NCBI GenBank assembly: GCA_040143965.1
Contig: JASJQH010000017.1
Coordinates: 1-50,761, forward strand
DNA from: Basidiobolus ranarum
Lineage: Eukaryota; Basidiobolomycota; Basidiobolomycetes; Basidiobolales
Reading direction: 5' to 3'
DNA: 50,761 bases
The notes under the pieces are model-generated. The model had not been told where the DNA came from and did no database searches. It saw only the letters and a program-made list of their open reading frames with translations. The number at the start of each line of letters is the position of its first letter. Position 1 is the stretch's first letter. Below, piece by piece: positions 9,943 to 21,682 of this stretch. A program made the translations under genes and the position numbers.

Positions 9943-12900
9943 GAGTTTTTCCGTGCTGTTCATGAAAATAAGATGGAATAGTTCGATAACATCTAACTGT
10001 TGAATTTTCATCACTTTTAACAGATTGAAAAGTCGGTCACATATTGTGTAAGTACATGGATTTTGACTTTTAATTCTATTAAGTGAAAGTCGTATAGACA
10101 TTGACTTCACAAATTCAATGACCAAGGTAGGAGTGTATGGAAAGTATATCTACAAAGAAAATAAATCTAAAGCAGGGACTATTTAGCTTTCAGAAACTAA
10201 TCGAGCCGGTTTGGATGAGAATGTGGATTGTTATACTTTAGTTAAAACCCTTTTACAAGAGGTAAAGATTAAAAGTTCGATTTGTCAAGTTTCAAGAGAG
10301 AAGTCAAGAATTCATAACGAAAATAAACTTCTACTTCTAAATAAACGATTTTAGGCTACTTCAAAATCGACAACTGTTCGATATACAACATACAGTAAAC
10401 TTATATGGCTACTTAAAGTATACCTCTTAGTTCCCTGTTCTTTTTATCCTTTTCCAACTTCTAAATTCCGCTTCTATTTAGGTTAAAAATCTTCGTACGG
10501 TAAAACCCGCCTTGGATCAGCTAAAATCCTACACTTCCACTTTGATTCTTGAATTATCCGATCGACAATATTTAATTCGTAAAGCATGCCTAGAATTGAT
10601 CGCCTGGATAAGTGTTATTTCTTGGAGTGAACAGGCTCTCGAAAAGATAGTAGATCCTAGAGTGCTTACTTCAAGAGAGCTACAAATGATTATAGGGAAT
10701 TATGCGCTAGACGCAGATCCACGAGTTCGTCAAGTATGTAGTCTAGTGTAACTTTTTGTAAGTGGTATAAATAGTCGAACAACCAAGTAATAATATATAC
10801 CTATGAATATATTTTAGACTTCCTTACATACTTTGTATCAATTACATTTGCGTGGATATAGATTGGATTTAATTATATATCGACTGAGTTTATCCGCTTT
10901 AAAGGACGACTTTGAAGAAGTTAGAACCGAAGCATTGCAACTTATTTGGTACTATTTTACGACATTCGTTACGTGATTTATCATAACTCACTCGAATGTC
11001 TTTTCGTAGGGTACTGAGTACTACATACCCGGAGCACATGGTTCGAGTCCCACATGAAACGGTCAATGAACAAATTCGACTTGTAGACGATGCATTTGTT
11101 AAAATCTGTGATATGGTCAACGATATATCCATCAAAGTTCGAACCAAGGTATTCATGGGAATATAACGCCTTATTTTTATGCAGTTTCTGAATTTTTTCT
11201 AGGCGTGTAGTATAATGGGAGGTTATCGTTACGTCGATTTCAAATTTCTTTCTCAAACTTTTAGTAAGAAAGTCATGTCACATTTGAAAAGACCAACTCA
11301 CAGAACTGTCGGAGGCGCCCCAGCACCTAAAGGAAAGCAAGTACGTATACCTCATTTTGAAGTCGACATGATTCTGGGAATGCACTAATATCATGGATAT
11401 TTGTAGAAAGGAAAGAGTATACCCACACCTGAAGGTGATTTGGATGTTGAGTCAGATGAGTTCAGATTGTTAGATTCTGGCGCTTGTGGTGCATTCATTC
11501 ACGGACTTGAAGATGAGTACCAAGAAGTACGAAATGCTGCAGTAGGTTAGTTCTCGCTTCAGATACGTGTTTTCGTGATTTTGTTATTCAAAAGTTTTGT
11601 TTGTTGTGTAGACTCTATTTGCGAGTTGTGCATGTATTCTGAGGAGTTTTCTGCTCGTGCTGTTGATTTCCTTGTAGGTAAGTACAATTATGGTATCATT
11701 GACGATACGTTTGTGAATTGTTGTAACTTTTGAAAACTTTCTTTAGACATGTTTAATGATGACATTGACCACGTTCGCCTAAATTCCATCAACAGTTTGC
11801 GGAAAATTGGTAGTAAATTCCTAATTAAACTAGATGCAGAGCAGTTGCAAATTGTACTTGGAGTATTAGAAGATGCTAATAGAGTAGTGCGAGAGTCCGT
11901 CCATGGAATGCTAAAGTATGCTTAATGTTACGAATATTGTATTGTCCATTTATTAATAACATCCATTAGGGTTGTTATCATGGAATCCGGAGGATGCATC
12001 ACCATGTTTCTTGAGGCTTTGATGAATAATATGAACAGATATCCGAAAGATCAAGTATCCATTTATAAATGCTTTAGAGTAGTAGGTCAGCGACATCACG
12101 AGATGATTGGTACGTAAAGTTGCTTATCTACTGTAGATGGTATCTTCCAATGGATCCTACTTAAGAGTCTCACATTAATTCCTACCACAGAATCACAGGT
12201 ATCGGATCTGCTTAAATTGGACCGCGTTTTTATGACTCGCGAAGCCAACCCAGATGACCCGCAATGTAACTATCAATTAGACACCATCACACACATTTTA
12301 CTTGGTTGACTGAAGATATCAATTAGATGTTGGCCACTTGATTTTGGTTATGAATGCTGCACTCAAAAATACCAGAATCTTACCGGTACTTCCGAAATTT
12401 GTTTATAAACATTATCCATACCTCCAGAGCAAATTCCCTGGCTGTTTCCCTGATGTAGAGGTACTGATTTGCCTTAGCTCTGAGATCTCTGATTAGTTAC
12501 TGACAGATTACAAACCTAGCCTTCAGGAACGGTGGTACAGGCGGAAAAGAATACATATGGATGTCGAAAGCTAGATGACATGAATTCTGATGGTAACTGG
12601 GTTACATTTAGGGATAATTTGATATGCAATAGAGTTTAATTTATCTTGAATCGACATAGCACACGTTACGGACTTTACCAACAGAGTTTTTGCCAGAGTT
12701 CAGGAGATCTATGAGACCATTTTTGTGAGCAAGCATCTGGATGTAGACATAGTTATTGAGAATTGTACAAGGTTTTTCGTCTCTCTATTATTGTGATATA
12801 TGTATTTTCATTCTAATAGCAAGTTTATTGTAGAGATCTTGGTTACATCAATCAACTCAAACCATTGTTCGTTGGAAAAGCCAATTTTTGTATATTGCTA

Positions 12901-14170
12901 TTAGAATGTTATACAATTATAGTTCATGTAAGTACGAAGTATATCGTTGTGTGTGAAGCTTATATTTATACTCGTCGCTTTTACAGGCCAAAAAAACCCA
13001 CATGCAACTAGGTTTTATGAACATGGCACCACAGTTAGCGTCCAATTTACTAGAGCTTTCTTATCGTTTGGAGAAAACGTTTCTTGGTTTAACTGGAACC
13101 ACTAAACTTGACGTTATACACATTCGATTGTTGGCCAACATTTTGTGGCTTATTGGATCGCTTAATGGTAGCAGCAGGTATAGTATGGGACTTACTTCCT
13201 CAGAGCATGCAGTGTAGCTAACTTTGCAATAGCCAATTCAGTCTACAAGAAAACGTGCAATTATTCGTGAAAAGAATTACTTATCTGCAAAAGTAAGTTC
13301 CATTTCGATATACTCTTGATACTTTTTTACTGACAGCATGTGGCGTATCTAGGATTTCAAGACAGGAAGGCATATGTCTTACCAGCCTTGATCATTTGAA
13401 GTCCGAGCTCATCAAAATTGAAAACTCACCTAATCCCAATTATCTTTTCTTACTACTACCGCACATTATGGTATATTCGAGTTTTTCTTATTGAATCTAC
13501 CCGCTTGATGTGCGATAATATTTACGAGATGATCTATAGGAATTTACTTTACTAATGCCCGACCTCAAAAGCACCATCAAACAAACCACTGGTGAAATAC
13601 TTTCACCTACTTCTAATCCAGAAAAACCAGTGGAATACTTGTCAATCATACCGTTAAGAATACGCATTGAGGCGGAGCTATTCAATGTAGTTGATGTTGG
13701 AACAATCGGCATCCAGGTACCGTTTTCCCATTCTATAGTTGTTGTAAGTAATCAGTGGTTCTAACCGTCAAATAGGTCACATATCCGGATAGATCTATAG
13801 AGTACTTTTGGCCTTCTTCGTCTAAATTCATCCCAGTACGTCCATATTGTTACAAATTAAATACTAAACTAGACATCAAGCAAAATGCGTGGACAGGTAA
13901 GCCAAGAGCAAATATTCACCCTCGCTTGTAATGCTTTACTTACTTTCTACGGTTGCTTTCTTATTAGCCAATTGCTACATTGAGTTTCATTTGATCAAGT
14001 TAATCGAACCTGATATTCCCAAGTATGATAATTTAATTTTGAACCAATGTAGAAGGCACCAGATACAACACACCATCAATTCGAAATGCTTGGTAATTCA
14101 GATCACGAACGAACCGTTGAAATATCATATCTCCCCCAAGTTAGGTTTCACTCATATCAGGAGCCACTAA
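9943..14170 (+). CDS. INTS4: Integrator complex subunit 4 (INTS4) homologue
   Basis: INTS4 is the HEAT-repeat scaffold of the Integrator cleavage module with INTS9/INTS11, which cuts snRNA and paused Pol II transcripts in animals. I read about 25 exons with 24 short introns. Conserved blocks follow human order: ALDADPRVRQTSLHTLYQLH, EQIRLVDDAFVKICDMVND, SGACGAFIHGLEDEYQEVRN, FLVDMFNDDIDHVRLNSI, VLEDANRVVRESVH and the C-terminal beta region with QNAWTANCYIEFHL. The fit spans nearly the whole protein, including the end (stop 14168-14170). The 5' exons are unclear: the frame is readable from about 9943, but the true ATG was not determined. Convergent with DNAJC11. Confidence 0.9.
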
Positions 14171-14557
14171 ATGACTCGGAAATAAACAAGCCTTACATTG
14201 CTATCCACGGCTGTTCAACATTTTTTGTTCATTGCGGTGGCGTAAAAGAGAATTCAGTACATCGAATATACTTATAATTCAGGGGATGGGCAAGTGAGTG
14301 CTAAAAACGCCACTTTAAGTCACGTTGATTCCATTGTTAAATGTGTGTATGTGAAGGTAGATCAATTCAACTTAGTCCTCTACAATGTACAGTCGACAGG
14401 TACCATGTTTATTTTTCGTGATATGTATTTGGAATGCGAAATGTATGAAAAATTGATGGTTTCTGGGAGAATTATATGATCAAAGACATGTGAAATAACA
14501 TTCGAGAATTTTGGAAATTAAAAGTGTATGTTAAATATACTTCTGGAAGCTCTCTTT
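14171..14557. other. Convergent intergenic region INTS4 / DNAJC11
   Basis: 387 bases between two stop codons. Plus-strand open frames (14086-14277, 14294-14479) run here without a domain I recognise; they are most simply 3' UTR of INTS4. Confidence 0.5.
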
Positions 14558-17064
14558 TCAATGATGAGGGCCGCACATGTGCTCACGAATAGGACAGGCT
14601 AATGGGCTGGCATCGCCAATAGTCACTTGATGATCTTGTCCTTGGAATCTATACGAAATCTTGAGCTGCTTACGAGAGCCAAAACAAGGATCGTAGAATC
14701 CAATGATATTGGCCTATTTGTGAAGATAAAAACATGGATTTTAGGCGATGATCAGGGTTTAAGAGAATCAAACGGTTCTTACCTTGGAATGGCCACCAGC
14801 AATAATCAACTGAGAGTTATTGACCAAAGCTTGAACAGCTATGGTTACATCGGCGATGTCCAATTCATTTTCACTATCAAAATTACCGTATAAAGCTTGA
14901 CCAACAACCAAACCTAGCGATCAAAAACAATGATTGAATGATTAGGAGATGGATGAAGGAGGATAGTCCAATTTGAAGTACCATTCTTAGCTTCCTCTTG
15001 CTGTTGTTTACGAGTAGCTGATTCCTTCATGAGTCTCATAGCATCGACCGCTTCTTTTTTACGTTCTTCTAAATACTCGTTGTGATGATTTCTAAGGAAT
15101 TCGATTTTTCTAAATAAAAAGATCAGGTTTAGCCATTGGGTATTTCTCAACATGCGATCTACGCGTAAATTATTACTCAATCGCTAAGCGTTTTCTTCTA
15201 GGAGAGAGCCAGGTTCTATCCAATAAATAGAAGGCGGCAGAAGGAAGGATGATGGCCCAAAAGGTATGACGGATATCAAACTCGGGAGACAATATAAGAG
15301 GGAGTGTTAACCGTTGACCAAGACGACTCAGCCTGAATGGAAAATTGGATGTCAGTGCAATGCAGGAGAGTCTTGAGAATAAATATATACAAACCTTAAT
15401 TTAAGAGTAACACCGCTGGCATTTCCGGACTCTATTGCGAGTCCTACCCGATTATGCTCGGAGACTTTGGTATCTCCGCCAACGGCAGCGATTACTCCGT
15501 TGGTTGCGCAAATGAAAGCAGCACGAATCTTGGTGGCAGCATTCAGCTTCTTGGTATAGTCAATGGAGATACGTGATGTCCCAGCACTGGCCTAGATAAA
15601 GAGATCGTTAGCGTGCAAGCGATATAGCATCATTCACTTTATCCATTTAAATTACTTGAAGCTCAAGAGAGTATCTGCTGTTAAGGTTTTGCTTCGATAC
15701 ACCGACTGCGGCAGTAGAGTACTCCTGCTCAAAATCAAATACGTTGCCGTAGTATTCTCCCCATGGGCCAATGCTATATTGTCCAGACTTGTATTTGACG
15801 TATCCTGTTGTTTCTTCACCAATACGTCTTCCGGCAGTTAGCCGAAGTACAGGAGGAGCGCGCCATGTGTTGGTATAAGTCTCACCCATCAGAAAACTAT
15901 TGGCTGAGATGGTACGGAATACTTTGGCACCAATCAATTTGGGATCAAACAAAGAGGTAGTAAACTGCACAAGTGCAAATGTGTTAATCAGGATGAAGAG
16001 ATCCAAAGCATGAGTCTATGGTTTTACCTCAGCCCATAAGTGCGGATTAAAGGTGTGCCGAATAGTACCGAGAATATTTCCACTACCCATTCCTTTCCTT
16101 GAGTTCATGTTACCACGTAAAATAACTTGCGTTTTGTCCGAGATATTGGTCTGGTTCCAAATAGATTGGATTATGATCGTTTGAGACATACATGGCTGTT
16201 ATACAATAAATACCTGGATTGAATGCTTGAGCTCAAGCTGACTAATGTCACATTTGGAAACTCGGTTTATAAAGCCTGGTTCATGATAGCGTGCAAAGGA
16301 TGGATCGAACATGGGGGATAGATCCAGACCAAGATTGATTTGGCTCTAATTGTCAGGAGATTGTTATAATCCCGTCGATGAGACAAATAAGCAGGGATAC
16401 TAACCTTAGTATTGACGATGTTTTCCAATTCTCGTTCACGTATCTTCTGCACCATGCGCTCGTATTCCTCCTCCATCTTCAATATCAGTGTAAGCAGATC
16501 GAGGTATTTGGACGCCAAATCTAATACAGAATCGAACATACCTCCTTAGGGGTTTTAATTCTCGGGCCAACCTCATAGGTACTATTGAGACCTTGCTCTC
16601 CATACTTGTCATAGATAGAACGCTTAGCTACAGTGCTTAGTACTATATGCCATTTGAGGTTGAGGTGTATAAGTCTCTGTAAATAATCAAATATAGGAGT
16701 TTAACAATAAATACCATCATAAGCACGTTGCACAGCCACAAATCTAACTTGTGCTAGATCTTTAAGTTCTTGTTCAGGATAATTATTAGGATGGAGAGAA
16801 GAGCATGCGTTTTTGTATGCAGTTTCAATCTCCTCTACGGATGCCTATTGGTTAAGCATATAAGTTTTTTCTTCGAATTGGTAAAATAGTAACAGAGATT
16901 TAAATATTGAGAATAGATGTTCTTCGTACCGTTCTGGAAATGTTTAGTAGCCCATAGTAATCATTCTCTGGAGTTCTTAATGACTTTTGAAAGTCGAAGT
17001 TTTGCTCATCCAAGTCGTGTTCAAAAGTATCACTAACAGTTTCTGGAGCAAGTAAAGGATCCAT
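14558..17064 (-). CDS. DNAJC11: DNAJC11-like mitochondrial J-domain protein with degenerate HPD
   Basis: Animal DNAJC11 associates with MICOS/SAM complexes and mitochondrial cristae. The protein starts at the ATG at 17064 (an in-frame ATG at 17112 is possible). A J domain comes first: NDYYGLLNISRTASVEEIET, then LHPNNYPEQELKDL and KRSIYDKYGEQGLN. The usual HPD is HPN. Next are an EEEYERMVQKIRERELENI helix, the long beta-rich DUF3395-preceding region (GYVKYKSGQYSIGPWGEYYG; GGDTKVSEHNRVGLAIESG) and the C-terminal block EERKKEAVDAMRLMKES, LVVGQALYG and GFYDPCFGSRKQLKISYRFQ, colinear with human DNAJC11. About ten short introns. The stop is TGA at 14558-14560. Confidence 0.9.
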
Positions 17065-18299
17065 TGTTTTGTATATGGTGGTTTGTTCACCAACACTTGA
17101 CTTTCGGTTCAAAGTAACTCTGCTTGAAGCAATAAATTTGTGCAGTCCACGCAGGAAATTGGGGGAGATCTAGGTTGATTAAAATAATCGGAGTAAATTG
17201 TTGTTTAAAACATCCATTTCGTGGATAAAAAGCGGTTAAAAAGTATTAAATCGAGAATTCATGGAATCCTCCAAATCCACTTAATGCAAGCTAGTAGTTG
17301 TGGTATTTCTTTCTTACCATCAGAGCCATTGAGGATTACGCGAGTATGTTGTCAATGCAATACCTGAAACTCAGAGAAACAAAAAATTTCCTCTCTGACC
17401 GAATTGGTTACCAAGATCTGCCACTATGAGTAAAGAAAAATGCGTAAGTGCCACAATGACGATATAGTTTGGTGTAATTCTTAATATCTGCATCCTACCC
17501 CCACCTGCTTTAGTGATCTCCTCGTTAGTCAGGAGAGCCATGTTGACAGGATGGCTACGGTCGATACGGAGGAAATTAATCCGGATTGAGTCGGAGTAAG
17601 AAGTTGTGAAAATAACGGATCCTAGCGGCGTCTAAAGATTTGCACATCATGATCCTCAGCTATTCGGTTCATTCGGTGAGTACCTGTAGTATATCTAGAT
17701 TTTTTTGATCAGTGCGCAACATCTAAGTAGCTGGGACAAGAAAAAATGAAGCCTGTAGTAGGGATCTATTATTGAGGGAAGTAGGGATAGGATGTCTCAC
17801 TTCCGAGGTTATACAATTGGCAGATATAGTAGAATATCCACAATTCATGTCTAAGCCGCACAGAAATAGCGCTTCTCACCTTGTGTCAGCTACTTGAAGT
17901 CAGACTTTGCCATTATTGCTAAGACTAACAGGTTAGAGGAGCATCAACCATTTTCACAAAGTCTGGAGATGTTTCAAAATTAATACTCAATCACTGAAAC
18001 TTTATATTGTATTATTAAGCTGGTATTTCCAAACTCGATGCCAAGTATTTAGAGTTGGACCAAGTTTTTGAATAGATATGTAAATTAAAACTATTGCCTT
18101 TGAGGATATCCTGGAAAGACCACAATCACTATTGTTTAAGGAGGTGGGGAAGCTTGGTTGGTAGATAGGGATTCTGATGCAGGTATGCCGTGGACACGCG
18201 TAACTAGGGTACAGGCAAGATGTAACCTGAGAGTGAATGGTCGTTGTTGGATAGCACAAAGTTGTTCAAGAGCTTTGGAGAGAGTGTGGTATGGGTTTC

Positions 18300-18325
18300 T
18301 ATATTAGACGTGTATATTAGACGTG
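18300..18325. repeat. 13-bp perfect tandem duplication
   Basis: The unit tatattagacgtg occurs twice head to tail. Confidence 0.85.
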
Positions 18326-18373
18326 ATAGACACCATCTACATGATGTCTCATACTGGAGTAGCTCATATCAAG

Positions 18374-18453
18374 CCCATCTAGTAGTTGCATTGATATCAA
18401 GTTTGAACACAAACCCATCTTATGGTTACATTGACATCCTGGTTTGAACACAA
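18374..18453. repeat. Imperfect ~40-bp tandem duplication
   Basis: Two adjacent copies both begin cccatct and end with gtttgaacacaa, with several differences between (ttgcattgatatcaa against ttacattgacatcct). The divergence suggests an older duplication than the perfect repeats nearby. Confidence 0.75.
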
Positions 18454-18781
18454 CTATTACGTATAAGTGGTGTAGGTTGATGAATAATAATTGATCGTAA
18501 TCAAAAAATAACTTCATTGAATTAGTTGTGAAGTAAGCCACATGTAATAACATACTTCTTGAGTTATATTACACTAAATAGTACATTAATGTTGTAAAGG
18601 GAAGTCTGAATCTCACGAAGTCAGACGGAGGGAAGGATTGAAATTAACTTCTGTCCATCCAGGCGTGAAAAGAAGATTATGAAAGATGCTTTCCATAAAA
18701 ATACATATATAATACATCGAAAAATGAATAGGTTGAAGCTGAAGGAATCAACATATGTAAATTTCATAGAAGTTGCTCAGC

Positions 18782-19549
18782 TCATGAATAATCCTTCATG
18801 TTATCGAAGTTTTCTCCTTTCATGCTTGCATGTAGCTTTGCGTGACGACGAAGGTTGGAAAGGACGGAGAACTGGCTATGACACCCCTCCTCAAGACATA
18901 CAAATGGTTTTTCACCAGTGTGTGAATAGGTGTGTGTCTTTAATGAACTAGGTCGCGCAAACCGTTTTCCGCAAAAGGTGCATTGGTATGGCTTACGAAT
19001 GGTAGTTGGCATTGGTTTAGATGGACCAACAGCCAAAGGGAGTGCTCTCCTAAAGCTTGTAAGATTATCGTTGAATGTATCTGTAAAGGATCCATCTGGA
19101 ATCCTTTGCAGCCCAAAGAATCCTGAGCTAGAGTCGACTTTTTGTATCTTTGTATTGAGGGTCCCATCATGTTGTTCTACATTGTAATCATCGGACTTTC
19201 TCTTTCGCTCATGATGTTGACGCAAATAGTCGAATCCATCGGGGGATGATGGAGTTGAAGATAACGATGATGTCGAGCCAGAATATGCCTCTGAAGGAGA
19301 GGATTTTGCTGAACCGCCTAGAATATTGGCGTCGCAATTACAGCCAACTTCACAGCATCCAAAGAGGCTTAAAGTCCTGTGCTTTTGAGCAAGATCAGGA
19401 TTCAAAGATTTGTCAAAACCAGCGTGAAGGGGAGAAATTAGAATCTGAGGTTTGAACGAGGGTGCAGCGATCTTGGCATGCTGTAGATATTCTTTGAATA
19501 ACTCTGGGAAAAGTGAACGCGGACTAGGTAGTATTGGAGAATCCATCAT
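18782..19549 (-). CDS. C2H2 zinc-finger protein, probable transcription factor
   Basis: Two classical fingers lie near the C-terminus: YQCTFCGKRFARPSSLKTH with HTYSHTGEKP linker, then FVCLEEGCHSQFSVLSNLRR ending in HAKLH. The second, with EGC and a SVLSNLRRH helix, is common in fungal two-finger regulators. The rest is disordered: SPILPSPRSLFPELFKEYL at the start, a Ser-rich stretch, a basic HERKRKSDD motif and an odd Cys cluster (FGCCEVGCNCDAN). No introns. The ATG at 19549 (MMDSPILPSP) looks natural; in-frame ATGs at 19585 and 19762 are also possible, though the latter adds an unlikely hydrophobic N-terminus. The target genes are unknown. Confidence 0.85.
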   Translation of the reverse strand: MMDSPILPSPRSLFPELFKEYLQHAKIAAPSFKPQILISPLHAGFDKSLNPDLAQKHRTLSLFGCCEVGCNCDANILGGSAKSSPSEAYSGSTSSLSSTPSSPDGFDYLRQHHERKRKSDDYNVEQHDGTLNTKIQKVDSSSGFFGLQRIPDGSFTDTFNDNLTSFRRALPLAVGPSKPMPTTIRKPYQCTFCGKRFARPSSLKTHTYSHTGEKPFVCLEEGCHSQFSVLSNLRRHAKLHASMKGENFDNMKDYS

Positions 19550-20405
19550 TTCCTCTCGATTCTGTTCGCATTGTGAGAATCTCATTGAATAATAAATGTA
19601 GAAGAGTTGATAAAGCAGATCTTGTGAGTTGGTAGAGTGATGGGGATTCCTATTATATAGCAACAGCAAAACAAGAAATCGGATTTCTCCAACTCCATGG
19701 CCCCTATGCTCTGTATCAAACCTTTCCCCTTGGCCACATGCCACTTGAGGACGGATAAGCAAGTCTAGTTGGAGATGGATCAGTACTACTTCAATTTGAA
19801 GTACAATGTTTAAATCAACGTCAATGTAGTGAGCCTTCTCCTACAATTCTCTTAATTATGGTTGACTTCAATCTTCCCTTTTTTGCCATGAAAAGGATAA
19901 TCACAATTGCAGTCCAAAGCGTGACTTAATTGATGGAGTACAATCACAACGATCGTCATTAACGATTTTAACAAGTGAAAGGGAGACACCATTGCTGAAA
20001 TTGAAAAAAGCTACATAGTCCCTCTTACGATGCTAACTTGAGATAATACGAGACAATATGCAAATAATGGGGCTGTTTCTACCGAAGGGCTATCAAACCT
20101 TCAGCGCGCCTCCCATGTAGACATTACAGCCGGTTTCTGAGACAGAGTGATAAAGATCCATCTCCAGATCAAGCTTCGGCAAATTGTCGTGATCACGGTT
20201 ACTTTAAAATCGCATGTGAAGCGTAAGCCTGTTTAGTAATAAACAATAAGTCTCCTCAATTGCCTTGTATGGCCAAAATAAATAAAGGAGATGCAACGTG
20301 ATTCGATTGGTCGAGCTTCACTGAGCATAACAAACAAGCGACCATTTGCTAGTCTTCAAACTGTCCCTGTTGCTAGAGTGAATCATCCCCTAAGGCCCTC
20401 GCTGG

Positions 20406-20465
20406 GATCAGGCAATCTTTATAGTTACTTAGATCAGGCATCTTTATAGCTACTTAGATCAGGCA
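20406..20465. repeat. Two-and-a-bit tandem copies of a ~26-bp unit
   Basis: The unit begins gatcaggca, contains tctttatag and ends tactta. It occurs at 20406-20431 and 20432-20456, and a third partial copy (gatcaggca) follows. Differences are one missing base and one t/c change. Confidence 0.85.
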
Positions 20466-21256
20466 CTATCACAATAATAATCCAACCTCAATATGGCTTG
20501 GATCAGACAATCTCCATAAATTTGCATATTCCTGCGTCTATTGACTGGACTCGAAAACTCGGATAAACAAGAAACATCAAATGCTGTATGTATACTATCT
20601 AATTAGCATTCGAAGTTCAAGCACATACAGGATTGAGATAAACGGTTAAAATGAGATTTAAATACAATCACACTTAGAACACCAGCAAATAACGACCTGT
20701 CCATTTGACATATTTCCTAAAGATCTCCCTTCCGAGCATCTAGTTAGCTCCATCAATGGTGATCATTGAAAAATATCCATTTCGATTCTAGCTAATTGTT
20801 TAGCCTAGCCCTGGCCCTTTGAGCCATAAACCTGCCTTAGTACTGAATTAATAATCTACCTGCGTCAGGGCTGTATGTCAACAAACATGCGACTTGTTCT
20901 GGGGTTTATTGTTGGTAAATGTTAAATCTGAAGGGATCTATAGACATTTCCTATCGAGTGATTTGCGATAGTGATCTGACGATATAGCTGTGATATGGAG
21001 AATAGCGCCAGCAACATCCGCTTTGTTGCATGTAACCTGGATATCCGAGTTGATTCAGTAAATCCAGTTGCTTAAAAATGCTGAATATACATGAAGAGTG
21101 TCCAGTAGAGAGCCATTATACTCTGGAAAGAAAATAGTGCCTGCTATCTAACTTGCTTGTGACCAGCATTTTGCCATGTATAGAAGACCAACCAGTTCCG
21201 AGTACGATTCTCATCAAGATAGTTCTTCCCAAATGGAACTTACCAGTACTAGGATT

Positions 21257-21282
21257 TGAACTCGGGTATTGAACTCGGGTAT
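21257..21282. repeat. 13-bp perfect tandem duplication
   Basis: tgaactcgggtat occurs twice in a row. Read on the minus strand, the unit lies in a stretch resembling a tRNA T-arm (GAGTTCAAATCC). Confidence 0.85.
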
Positions 21283-21343
21283 TACAATGATTACTGATTC
21301 AACATTAGCTAACAGGATATAAAATATTACGGGCTAATCGGAT

Positions 21344-21682
21344 ATGCCCGCTTTACATCCACCCAACTATTCGGCATTGCTGGGGAGAAGTACACAGATG
21401 GAGCGATTGTTCCAGGACATGTTTAGCCATCAAATTGGATTAAATAACGACTACTCTCAGCACTCAGCGCTCATTGTACCTCACTCTCATCCTAACGACT
21501 ACTCTCAGCACTCAGCGCTCATTGTACCTCACTCTCATCCACTGGATGTGGAAATATTTAGTAAAATTATATCTCCCTATGGCTGTTTATGTGCTCAATG
21601 TGTTCGTTTGATATATTGCTATAGAAAGGAAGGGCTGAAATATGTTTCAGGCCTTGAAATTCATTTTATACAAAATGGATAG
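21344..21682 (+). CDS. Doubtful 112-codon open frame carrying a duplicated 16-residue unit
   Basis: An ATG-started frame with no recognised family. Its notable feature is the perfect duplication of NDYSQHSALIVPHSHP, encoded by the 48-bp tandem repeat, which keeps frame. The C-terminal part has several Cys (CLCAQCVRLIYC). The surrounding region is gene-poor, there is no sign of splicing to neighbours, and 112 codons can occur by chance, so I hold this weakly. Confidence 0.2.
   Translation: MPALHPPNYSALLGRSTQMERLFQDMFSHQIGLNNDYSQHSALIVPHSHPNDYSQHSALIVPHSHPLDVEIFSKIISPYGCLCAQCVRLIYCYRKEGLKYVSGLEIHFIQNG
21445..21540. repeat. 48-bp perfect tandem duplication
   Basis: Copies at 21445-21492 and 21493-21540 both start taacgactactctcagcac and end cactctcatcc. 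I see no difference between them, so the duplication is recent or actively maintained. 48 is a multiple of three. Confidence 0.9.

Larger units (their letters stand above)
17065..18781. other. Gene-poor region
   Basis: About 1.7 kb without a supported gene. On the minus strand an ATG at 17541 opens MALLTNEEITKA, followed by a plausible donor and acceptor (GTGGGG...CATAG), but the next exon stops after about 17 codons. Other open pieces (18002-18259 minus, 18679-18951 plus) show no domain. Two short tandem duplications lie at 18300-18325 and 18374-18453. Confidence 0.5.

Noticed and set aside
9892-10125. A 77-codon minus frame overlapping the 5' end of INTS4
   Set aside because: It looks protein-like (ICDRLFNLLKVMK) but lies opposite the INTS4 5' exons, and the plus strand has a good GTAAGT donor here; no family recognised.
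11036-11060. tRNA B-box-like GGTTCGAGTCCC
   Set aside because: It is inside a conserved INTS4 exon, with no A-box or stems.
17250-17541. A possible small split gene starting MALLTNEEITKA on the minus strand
   Set aside because: The first exon and splice sites look good, but no continuation keeps a recognisable frame for more than about 20 codons.
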